This document shows positions 1-5,159 of a stretch of 5,227 bases of DNA, piece after piece. Numbering within the stretch: the first letter of the stretch is position 1; each line of letters begins with the position of its first letter. The notes beneath the pieces were generated by a model, which saw nothing but the letters and a program-made list of their open reading frames with translations, searched no databases and was not told the DNA's origin. The position numbers and the translations under genes were made by a program. Origin of the DNA: Methylomonas sp. (lineage in GTDB: Bacteria; Pseudomonadota; Gammaproteobacteria; Methylococcales; Methylomonadaceae); NCBI GenBank assembly GCA_028688235.1, contig JAQTYP010000273.1, forward strand, positions 1-5,227, read 5' to 3'.

Positions 1-2
1 CC

Positions 3-173
3 CTAGTAGCGGGTCATGTCTTTGTATAGCTCTTTGCCGGTCATGACGTATAACGATTCCATGATGCCTAGGATAAAGGTCATGCCCAATGTCATCGGCA
101 CGAATAAAAAGTGATACAGCGCTGTCAGACCGAACTGCCTCCTGGACAGCATGACGATCACCTCACCGAACAT
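3..173 (-). CDS. cydA: Cytochrome bd ubiquinol oxidase subunit I, N-terminal part, closed by an in-frame amber stop (partial or possible pseudogene)
   Basis: The 56 residues read from ATG at 173 match the start of CydA, the haem-carrying subunit of the quinol-oxidising terminal oxidase in the inner membrane. Seen: the segment SRRQFGLTALYHFLFVP (residues 10-26), with His21 at the position of the haem b595 ligand (His19 in E. coli), then a first membrane helix and the family motif YVMTGKELYKDMTR (42-55). The family continues with an aromatic residue, Trp and Gly; here Tyr56 is followed by TAG at 5-3 and then GG. One base change (TGG to TAG) would explain this. A good AAGGAG ribosome site (180-185) lies 6 bases before the ATG. 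The gene follows cydP by 15 bases. CydA is normally over 450 residues, so this is either a broken gene, a sequence error at the window edge, or a gene continuing beyond the window. The identity of the N-terminus is nearly certain; its integrity is not. Confidence 0.8.
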   Translation of the reverse strand: MFGEVIVMLSRRQFGLTALYHFLFVPMTLGMTFILGIMESLYVMTGKELYKDMTRY

Positions 174-188
174 GGCTAACTCCTTATG

Positions 189-401
189 TTAAGGTTGAGA
201 AGGAAAATCGGAAATAGTGGCGCTCGCGGGAGCCTGTAACGCAAAATGACTGGCGATATCGGGCTGCTCGGCCGGGCGCTGCAGCCAACGAAAAATCAAA
301 AACCAAAGGCCAATCAATAAAATAAGCTTGATTAGCAAGGCCAGGGCAATTTCCCGGCGCAGCAGACCGGGTTTGGGTAATGCAGTTTTCATAGTCGCCA
401 T
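189..401 (-). CDS. cydP: Small cytochrome bd-associated membrane protein CydP
   Basis: This 70-residue protein resembles CydP, a putative small subunit of cytochrome bd oxidase usually encoded just before cydAB. Seen: a short basic N-terminus, the segment RREIALALLIKLILLIGL (residues 16-33) beginning a single membrane helix that runs to about residue 37 and ends in FRWLQR, and a hydrophilic tail of about 30 residues rich in Pro, Ala and Ser. The start at 401 is preferred because GGAG (409-412) lies 7 bases upstream; ATG at 392 is an alternative that would remove three residues. The frame stays open much further upstream, but that part overlaps the preceding gene in another frame and is not coding. 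It sits 20 bases after the HMA/TauE gene and 15 bases before cydA. Its precise role in the oxidase is not settled for the family, and assignment rests on the helix motif plus position. Confidence 0.8.
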   Translation of the reverse strand: MATMKTALPKPGLLRREIALALLIKLILLIGLWFLIFRWLQRPAEQPDIASHFALQAPASATISDFPSQP

Positions 402-421
402 ATAGTTTCTCCGGATGATCA

Positions 422-1456
422 TCAGTTTGTCATCTGCATCTGCTTGGGCTGCATCGGCATGATCATCTTGCCGCCTTTGATGAACATCATGCCGTGTTGA
501 GCCATCATCACGCCCATAACGATGACCAGTACGCCGGAAACTCTGACCAACTGCTGCATTGCCTGGGTGGATAGCAGGGTTGCGAACAAGCCGAATCCCC
601 AGAGGGGCAGCAAAGTGCCCAGACTGAACATCAGTAAAATCATTGCTCCTTGTTGCGAATCTCCGGTCCCGGCCGCCATGATGTACATGGCTTGCAATGG
701 GCCGCATCCCAAGAGTAAGCCGCTGAACAATCCGGTTACCAAGGGATTACGCTGTTTACGCATGCCTTCGGCGACTTGCTTGGTAACCGACTCGGGTAAG
801 CGTAGTACGAAGCGGCGCAAGAATCCGAAAATATTCAGCATGCGTACACCGTATATCACCAGAAACAGGCTGGCCGCCAAGGCGGCGATGCCGCGTATTT
901 GCGGCGTGATCGCAATGCTTGCGCCTAGCCAACCGAAACCGGCGCCTATCGCGCTATAAGACAGGACTTTGCCTATCCCGTAAGCTAAATGGGCTAGCAT
1001 TTGCCGGGATTTGAAATGCGTTGTATTGGTATAGGAAACGACGAAGCCGCCGCACATGCCTATGCAATGAAAACCGGTCAAATAACCGATGCCCAGCAAT
1101 ATTGCATACCCGGCCTGAGGATTGATCATCTGCATTACGGCCGGCATCTGGCTCTTGCCCCAGTAGGTTGCGCCGCCAACGATCAGAAACAGCAAGACAA
1201 AAGCGAAAAAGGCCCGAACCAACTTAGGCCTTTGCGGATTTTCGGCCTCTGTGCCGTAACCTTTGTCGGCAATGGTTTGACGGATTTGTTTCAAGTGAAC
1301 CTGGGCCGGATCGAAACTGATATCGGCTATTTGCTCCCGATAACTGACCTTGACGCTTGCGATGCCCGGCAAGGCTCTGACGGCATCGCAAATGGTGTCC
1401 TCGCAGCCAGTACACTGCATGCCGGAGATGTTCAGCCTTTGATTCTTCGTTGCCAT
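422..1456 (-). CDS. HMA domain fused to a TauE/SafE-type (DsbD_2-like) membrane protein, probable copper handling
   Basis: The 344-residue protein has two parts. Residues 5-70 form an HMA metal-binding domain with GMQCTGC, giving Cys15 and Cys18, typical of Cu(I)-binding chaperones and P-type ATPase N-termini. After a first membrane helix (about 80-97), residues 115-320 form the polytopic domain of the 'sulfite exporter TauE/SafE' family related to DsbD, seen from GFHCIGMCGGFV (128-139; Cys131, Cys135) and LLLGCGPLQAMY (247-258; Cys251) in the second half. The C-terminus (313-342) is Met-rich: MGVMMAQHGMM and then MIMPMQPKQMQM. Proteins of this architecture often sit near terminal oxidase genes and are linked to copper supply or export; sulfite transport is not implied by the family name. 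AGGAG (1463-1467) lies 6 bases before the ATG. It lies 37 bases after psiE and 20 before cydP. Confidence in the domain calls is high, in the transported species low. Confidence 0.85.
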   Translation of the reverse strand: MATKNQRLNISGMQCTGCEDTICDAVRALPGIASVKVSYREQIADISFDPAQVHLKQIRQTIADKGYGTEAENPQRPKLVRAFFAFVLLFLIVGGATYWGKSQMPAVMQMINPQAGYAILLGIGYLTGFHCIGMCGGFVVSYTNTTHFKSRQMLAHLAYGIGKVLSYSAIGAGFGWLGASIAITPQIRGIAALAASLFLVIYGVRMLNIFGFLRRFVLRLPESVTKQVAEGMRKQRNPLVTGLFSGLLLGCGPLQAMYIMAAGTGDSQQGAMILLMFSLGTLLPLWGFGLFATLLSTQAMQQLVRVSGVLVIVMGVMMAQHGMMFIKGGKMIMPMQPKQMQMTN

Positions 1457-1493
1457 GGTTTACTCCTGTTTGTTCTAAATAACGTTTATTCCT

Positions 1494-1916
1494 TTATCCG
1501 GCGTCGGACGGCGGTTTTTGAATGACTCTGGTCGATATCGCCAACAATAAAATCGCGGCGGATACCCATAACATGCTGATACCCGCTTCGTGGTGGGCTT
1601 GTACATCGGCGATGACCAATCGGGCCAAGGCTGTGATTGCCACGTAAATCAAACAACGCACCGGCATCACGTTGGTTTTGAAATATATCCCCACCATCGC
1701 GCCCAGTTCCAAATAGATAAACAGCAACAGTATGTCGCCTATGCTGGCGTGTCCTTGATTCATCATGACGATATAGGCAAACACGGCCGACCATACGATA
1801 CTGGCGCCGATCACGAATAACGCGACATAATGAAAAGCCTCTATCAACAGATTGCCGAGTTCGTCCGCCCAAAGTTTGAGTTTGTCATGCCATTGTCTGA
1901 ATCGTTCGGGATGCAT
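1494..1916 (-). CDS. psiE: PsiE-family membrane protein (phosphate-starvation-inducible E-like)
   Basis: This is a 140-residue inner-membrane protein with four predicted helices (about 27-51, 59-79, 84-104 and 112-130). The best family match is PsiE: the block DILLLFIYLELGAMVGIYF (61-79), followed by MPVRCLIYVAITALARLVI (84-102) and the closing SAAILLLAISTRV, aligns by eye with the E. coli PsiE blocks around YFLYFEFIALIVKYF, YVYIGITAIVRLIIVD-like sequence and SAAILLLVI. The biochemical role of PsiE is unknown; E. coli psiE was named for induction by phosphate starvation. The ATG at 1916 is only 2 bases after the TAA of the TauE gene and has no strong ribosome site of its own, so translation is probably coupled. 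Its place inside a sulfur/oxidase operon suggests a role in membrane or respiratory stress rather than phosphate response, but that is inference. Confidence 0.8.
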   Translation of the reverse strand: MHPERFRQWHDKLKLWADELGNLLIEAFHYVALFVIGASIVWSAVFAYIVMMNQGHASIGDILLLFIYLELGAMVGIYFKTNVMPVRCLIYVAITALARLVIADVQAHHEAGISMLWVSAAILLLAISTRVIQKPPSDAG

Positions 1917-1918
1917 GC

Positions 1919-2836
1919 TTAATGTCCGTCGGCCGTATGTTCGGTGTTTAAGAAGGTGGTGTCGGATTTATGTATCCATCTGCCTATGCCTGCCAGTATC
2001 AAGCCCAGCATCAAAGTCGCTATCGCCCAGGTCTCGCTATGTGCGCCTCTTAACCAAGTCATGGCGTCGGCCAAGAGTTCAGCGGTAAAGGCTTGAGACA
2101 ATACATAGAGTCCAACCGCGACGACCATTAAACCAAAGCCGCGCCGCAACGAAGCGGGTTTGATATAGCCCGAAATAACGGCGCCTATTCCGCTGCCAAC
2201 CAGTGTGCCGGTGGCCACTTCCACTATCAAGGGTAGATCAAGATCGACATGTTGGCTGTATCCGCCTAGCCCTGCCAGTGCGTTCATGACGATGATCAAT
2301 AACGATGTGCCTACCGCGCCTTGCATCGGTAAGCCGACCAACAGCGTCAAGGCCGGGACGATCAAAAAGCCGCCCCCTACGCCGACCATGCCGGTCAGGC
2401 CGCCGACGAAGAAGCCGTCGAACAAGACCCTGAAATAAGGTACGCGCGTCGGGCAAGCCTTCATGGTTTTGCCGGGCGCTTCCGGCCTGGCGCCTCGCAG
2501 CATCAACAAGCCAGTGCTGAGGCTGATCAAACCGAATAGAGTCATCAACAAATCCGGGCTGAAAAAAGCCGCCCATCGGCCGCCGGCAAAGGCGCCAACC
2601 ATGCCTGACAGGCCGAAAAACACGCCGCTTTTCCAGCAAACCGAATGGCGTCTGGCATGCGGGATCAAGGCTAAGAGACTGGATAAACCGATCACGACAA
2701 ACGAGGTCGTAATAGCTGTTTTGGCTTCGATATGCAGCAGATAAACCAGCATGGGCACCGCCAAAATCGAACCCCCGCCGCCGAGCATGCCGAGCAGCAA
2801 GCCGATGATCAATGATAGGGTCAGCGTCAACAACAT
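1919..2836 (-). CDS. TauE/SafE family membrane exporter (sulfite or organosulfonate type)
   Basis: This 305-residue polytopic membrane protein has the internal duplication typical of the TauE/SafE family: GLLLGMLGGGGSILAVPML (residues 12-30) recurs as GGLTGMVGVGGGFLIVPAL (145-163). About eight hydrophobic segments are visible, with a cytosolic-looking basic loop RRHSVCWK (62-69) in the first half and a charged linker (113-134) between the halves. Length is somewhat above the usual 250-270 residues because of an extra C-terminal helix (about 268-287) and a short His/Asp tail. Members move sulfite, sulfoacetate, taurine-related anions or thiosulfate. Directly following a persulfide dioxygenase by 3 bases, export of the sulfite that enzyme makes is the natural reading. 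AGG (2845-2847) 8 bases upstream supports the start at 2836. The substrate is inferred from context, not from residues. Confidence 0.88.
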   Translation of the reverse strand: MLLTLTLSLIIGLLLGMLGGGGSILAVPMLVYLLHIEAKTAITTSFVVIGLSSLLALIPHARRHSVCWKSGVFFGLSGMVGAFAGGRWAAFFSPDLLMTLFGLISLSTGLLMLRGARPEAPGKTMKACPTRVPYFRVLFDGFFVGGLTGMVGVGGGFLIVPALTLLVGLPMQGAVGTSLLIIVMNALAGLGGYSQHVDLDLPLIVEVATGTLVGSGIGAVISGYIKPASLRRGFGLMVVAVGLYVLSQAFTAELLADAMTWLRGAHSETWAIATLMLGLILAGIGRWIHKSDTTFLNTEHTADGH

Positions 2837-2839
2837 GGC

Positions 2840-3538
2840 TTATGCCTGTTCGAGGGCCATGCCGCAGGATTGGTTGGCCGGCAGGGCTTGATCGATAAAT
2901 TTGGGGTAAGCCAATTTCAGCTCCTGCATGATGGCGATGAATTCGTCGCGAGACTTGCCTCCTCCGAGGCGGGTGTTTTTTGCGATTTCCTGTTTGATCG
3001 TGGATACGGTGTTGCCATTGTAATCATGGCCCGGATAAACCAAGGTATCGGGTGGCAGCGTGAACAGCTTGCCGGTAATGCTGTCGTATAATTGACCGGC
3101 GTTACCCTGTTGAAAATCTGTGCGGCCGCTGCCGCCGATCAGCAAGGCGTCACCGCTGAAGACTCGATCCGCCATCACGTAGCTGACGCAACCGTTAGTG
3201 TGGCCGGGTGTGTGGCGTATTTCCAGTTCCAGATCTCCCACTTGCAACAACACGCCGTCGGTCACCAGTAAATCCGCACACATTGCGCCGGCATCTCTAT
3301 GCACGACGCTTTTGCTGCCCAGTTTTTCCCTGAGTAAACCAGCGCCCGTGATGTGGTCGGCATGCACGTGGGTTTCCAGCGTATAAACCAATTTAAGGTT
3401 CAAGCTTTGCAACAAGTCGATGTAATCGTCGATTTCGGAAGCGACGGGATCGATGATCACCGCGCGGCGCGTGCGTTCGCAGCCGAGCAAGTAACTATAG
3501 GTCGATGTTTCGATTTCGAAGAGTTGTCTGAAAATCAT
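2840..3538 (-). CDS. ETHE1-like persulfide dioxygenase (metallo-beta-lactamase fold)
   Basis: The 232-residue cytosolic enzyme would oxidise glutathione persulfide with O2 to sulfite and glutathione, using a single Fe(II). Seen: THVHADH (residues 56-62) and the iron ligands expected from ETHE1, His57, His113 (in HTPGHTNG, 110-116) and Asp130 (in FSGDALL, 127-133), then GSGRTDFQQG (136-145), the ETHE1 signature that separates it from glyoxalase II, and YPGHDY (168-173). Length matches bacterial ETHE1/Blh proteins. In human ETHE1 the signature reads GCGRTDFQ; here a Ser (137) takes the place of that Cys. GGAG (3545-3548) lies 6 bases before the ATG. It is the first gene of the leftward operon, directly behind a sigma-54 type promoter. 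The alternative is a hydroxyacylglutathione hydrolase, made unlikely by the RTDFQ signature. Confidence 0.9.
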   Translation of the reverse strand: MIFRQLFEIETSTYSYLLGCERTRRAVIIDPVASEIDDYIDLLQSLNLKLVYTLETHVHADHITGAGLLREKLGSKSVVHRDAGAMCADLLVTDGVLLQVGDLELEIRHTPGHTNGCVSYVMADRVFSGDALLIGGSGRTDFQQGNAGQLYDSITGKLFTLPPDTLVYPGHDYNGNTVSTIKQEIAKNTRLGGGKSRDEFIAIMQELKLAYPKFIDQALPANQSCGMALEQA

Positions 3539-3588
3539 GGTCGTCTCCGCAAGGGTGTTTATGAATTAGAAAAACTTGATTTACTTAT

Positions 3589-3604
3589 ATCAATTGTCGT
3601 GCCA
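3589..3604 (-). promoter_or_regulatory. Candidate sigma-54 (-24/-12) promoter for the leftward operon
   Basis: On the minus strand the sequence is TGGCACGACAATTGAT. The consensus is TGGCACG, four bases, TTGCW, so the -24 half is perfect, the spacing is exact, and the only mismatch is A for C in the -12 GC pair. Transcription would begin near 3578, giving a leader of about 40 bases before the dioxygenase ATG. The adjacent gene encodes a sigma-54 activator, which strengthens the call. The mismatch lies at a normally conserved base, so strength may be reduced. Confidence 0.72.
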
Positions 3605-3629
3605 GTTTATATGGAGGGTAATGATTTTA

Positions 3630-3642
3630 TGAGTGATTGATT
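3630..3642 (-). promoter_or_regulatory. Possible IHF bending site between promoter and activator sites
   Basis: The minus strand reads AATCAATCACTCA, matching the IHF core WATCAANNNNTTR at all but one defined position, and is followed by a TAAAAT stretch. It lies between the -24 element and the repeat cluster, where IHF usually bends DNA so that a bound activator can touch sigma-54 polymerase. IHF sites are degenerate, so chance matches are common. Confidence 0.3.
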
Positions 3643-3675
3643 CATAATGGTTTTTCTAGGGATGTCGAGCGTTTG

Positions 3676-3734
3676 ATTTGTTTCAATGTGAAACGGTGAA
3701 ACATTTGTGCTACGATTGAAACAAATATGAAACA
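3676..3734. repeat. TGAAACA repeat cluster with a perfect 12-bp inverted repeat, probable activator binding sites
   Basis: TGAAAC occurs directly at 3689, 3697, 3717 and 3728, three of them as TGAAACA, and once inverted as TGTTTCA at 3679-3685. The outermost arms ATTTGTTTCAAT (3676-3687) and ATTGAAACAAAT (3715-3726) are perfect complements over 12 bases with a 27-base spacer. Nested dyads are GTTTCA-3-TGAAAC (3680-3694) and TGTTTCA-11-TGAAACA (3679-3703). Start-to-start spacings of 10, 8, 20 and 11 bases place several copies roughly on one face of the helix. The cluster is about 100-155 bases upstream of the predicted operon start, a normal distance for a sigma-54 enhancer, and overlaps the likely promoter of the regulator gene, so autoregulation is plausible. 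Confidence 0.7.
3688..3716 (+). promoter_or_regulatory. Weak candidate sigma-70 promoter for the regulator gene
   Basis: TGCTACGAT (3708-3716) looks like an extended -10 element (TGn plus TACGAT, four of six matches to TATAAT). A poor -35 (GTGAAA, 3688-3693) lies 17 bases upstream. The start would fall near 3723, about 27 bases before the ATG. Two TGAAACA copies cover the predicted start, so the regulator could repress itself. The match is modest. Confidence 0.3.
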
Positions 3735-3749
3735 AAATAGTGAAGTAAC

Positions 3750-5108
3750 ATGCGCCAAATCTCGCCTTTCTTTAATCGCTGGTTAAGTCAAATCGGTCCG
3801 GACCGAGTCGTGGCCATACTGACCGAATTGGTCGATGCCGGCGCGGTGTTCGTCATAGACGCCGACGGCAAAATCATGTTCTGGAGCAAGGGGGCGGAAA
3901 ATTTGTTTGGACGCCCGGCAGAAGAAGTCGTGGGCAGGAACTGCACCGAGGCCTTAGGATGCGAGGATGGCAGCGATCCCTGCGCGCTGGCCGAACACGG
4001 CAGTATCCAAGCGCAGGCTGTGACGCTGAAGCGTCCGAATGGCGGCGTGGTCGCCTGTTATCGAACGGCGCGGGCCTTTTTCGACGCCAGCGGTCAGTTT
4101 GCCGGCGCCATGGAATTTTTACAGCCTAGATCCGGAAGCGAAGCCGTTGCCGGCAGGTTGGACGCCGACGAGAGTTTTCATGGTATTTTCTCTCGGGATA
4201 TCGCCATGCAGCAGGCAATCAAAATCATCCGCAATGTGGCAGAAACCGAAGCGACGGTGTTGATACGCGGAGAATCCGGCACCGGCAAGGAATTGGTCGC
4301 CCATGCCTTGCATCTGGAGAGCGCTCGTCGCGACAAGCCGTTTTTGGCGATTAATTGTGCGGCATTGACGCCTAGCCTGCTCGAAAGCGAATTGTTCGGC
4401 CACGTCAAAGGGGCTTTTACCGGTGCCGTGCGTAGCCATGCCGGCTTGTTTCAACGTGCCAGCGGCGGCACGTTGTTCCTGGACGAAGTCGCCGAGTTGC
4501 CGCTGGAGTTGCAAGCCAAACTCTTGCGGGTTTTGCAAGAGCAAAGCTTCATTCCGGTGGGGGGCGATTCGGCGATTTCCGTCGACGTGCGCATCATCGC
4601 CGCGACGCATCGATCGCTCAGGGAAGAAGTCAAAGCCGGGCGCTTTAGGGAGGATTTGATGTACCGCTTGCGCGTCGTGCCGGTCTTTTTGCCGCCCTTA
4701 CGCGAACGCCGGCAGGACGTGACGCTGCTGCTATGGCTCTGTATCGACCAGCACAATCAACAGGGCCCGCGCCACGTTGACAGCATTGCGCCGGATGCGA
4801 TGCGTCGCTTGCTGGATTATCGTTGGCCGGGAAACGTCAGGGAGCTGAAAAACGTCGTCGAGTATGCCTTTGCGGTCGGCCGCGGCAACGAAATCACCTT
4901 GGAGGATTTACCGCCGGAGTTTCGTGAAATGCCGGCGGGTGGCAATAGGACGACCCTGTCTAGGCAAAATATCCCTCATGTCGACGAAGCGGAATTGATA
5001 CGCGAAGCCTTGAAGGTAACTGGAGGTAATTTGGAAGCCGCCGCCCGCCATGCCGGCATGAGCCGGGCGACCTTTTGGCGTAAGCGCAAGAAGTACCGAA
5101 TAGCCTAA
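3750..5108 (+). CDS. Sigma-54 enhancer-binding regulator with a cysteine-bearing PAS-like sensor domain (FisR-like)
   Basis: This 452-residue transcriptional activator has three parts. Residues about 20-125 form a PAS-like sensor (VFVIDADGKIMFWSKGAENLFG, seen across 33-54) without a phosphoacceptor receiver domain. It carries Cys65, Cys71 and Cys78 in the loop after the PAS core, plus Cys103. Residues about 146-375 form the AAA+ motor with Walker A GESGTGKE (174-181), the sigma-54 contact loop GAFTGA (221-226), Walker B TLFLDE (241-246), arginine-finger region REDLMYRL (300-307) and WPGNVREL (359-366). Residues 412-451 form a Fis-type helix-turn-helix. FisR, which activates sulfide-oxidation genes in response to reactive sulfur, has three sensor cysteines, the last two seven residues apart, as Cys71/Cys78 are here. 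Divergence from a persulfide dioxygenase operon with a -24/-12 promoter makes that operon the obvious target. The ATG at 3750 has only a weak GAAG ahead. General class is certain; the signal sensed is inferred. Confidence 0.92.
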   Translation: MRQISPFFNRWLSQIGPDRVVAILTELVDAGAVFVIDADGKIMFWSKGAENLFGRPAEEVVGRNCTEALGCEDGSDPCALAEHGSIQAQAVTLKRPNGGVVACYRTARAFFDASGQFAGAMEFLQPRSGSEAVAGRLDADESFHGIFSRDIAMQQAIKIIRNVAETEATVLIRGESGTGKELVAHALHLESARRDKPFLAINCAALTPSLLESELFGHVKGAFTGAVRSHAGLFQRASGGTLFLDEVAELPLELQAKLLRVLQEQSFIPVGGDSAISVDVRIIAATHRSLREEVKAGRFREDLMYRLRVVPVFLPPLRERRQDVTLLLWLCIDQHNQQGPRHVDSIAPDAMRRLLDYRWPGNVRELKNVVEYAFAVGRGNEITLEDLPPEFREMPAGGNRTTLSRQNIPHVDEAELIREALKVTGGNLEAAARHAGMSRATFWRKRKKYRIA

Positions 5109-5114
5109 TCCTGG

Positions 5115-5138
5115 AAAAAATCATTTCGTCCACGAAAT
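5115..5138 (-). terminator. Candidate rho-independent terminator for a leftward gene
   Basis: ATTTCGT (5123-5129) and ACGAAAT (5132-5138) form a perfect 7-bp inverted repeat with a CC centre. Read on the minus strand the stem is followed after one base by ATTTTTT (5121-5115). This suits termination of a gene coming from the right edge. The stem is AT-rich and the loop too tight for full closure, so strength is doubtful. On the plus strand no T-run follows, though the hairpin could still stabilise the 3' end of the regulator transcript. Confidence 0.4.
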
Positions 5139-5159
5139 ACATGGAAATCACGAAAAGGT

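Larger units (their letters stand above)
3539..3749. promoter_or_regulatory. Divergent intergenic control region between dioxygenase operon and sigma-54 regulator
   Basis: This 211-base AT-richer stretch holds no gene. Going from the operon side, it contains the leader of the dioxygenase gene, a leftward -24/-12 element (3589-3604), a possible IHF site (3630-3642), a short dyad TTATGA/TCATAA (3627-3632 and 3642-3647) overlapping it, and a cluster of TGAAACA repeats (3676-3734) that reaches almost to the regulator's start codon. The order promoter, bend site, upstream activator site is the usual plan of sigma-54 control regions. Confidence 0.8.

Noticed and set aside
402..707. Upstream extension of the cydP frame to 172 codons
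   Set aside because: The extra part overlaps the HMA/TauE coding sequence in another frame; the Shine-Dalgarno at 409-412 fits the start at 401.
522..1525. Open plus-strand frames of 145 and 174 codons opposite the HMA/TauE gene
   Set aside because: Both lie wholly or mostly antisense to a gene with clear domain motifs, have no family resemblance and lack a credible ribosome site.
2238..2639. 133-codon minus-strand frame inside the TauE gene
   Set aside because: It is an Arg-rich, low-complexity alternate frame of a gene with convincing TauE glycine motifs.
2840..3538. Glyoxalase II (hydroxyacylglutathione hydrolase) assignment
   Set aside because: It shares the THxHxDH motif, but the GRTDFQ signature and the ETHE1-like ending favour persulfide dioxygenase.
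3353..3640. 95-codon plus-strand frame running from the dioxygenase gene into the intergenic region
   Set aside because: It is antisense to the ETHE1-like gene and would cover the sigma-54 promoter; no recognisable protein features.
3676..3734. Repeat cluster considered as a CRISPR-like or integration-site array
   Set aside because: Units are only 6-7 bases with irregular 1-13 base gaps and no spacers; a regulator binding cluster explains them better.
4119..4756. Minus-strand frames of 163, 76 and 101 codons opposite the regulator
   Set aside because: They are antisense shadows of the AAA+ domain and match nothing recognisable.
4960..5151. 63-codon minus-strand frame across the end of the regulator and the hairpin
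   Set aside because: It overlaps the regulator HTH coding region and its reading includes the repeat and T-run; composition is not protein-like.
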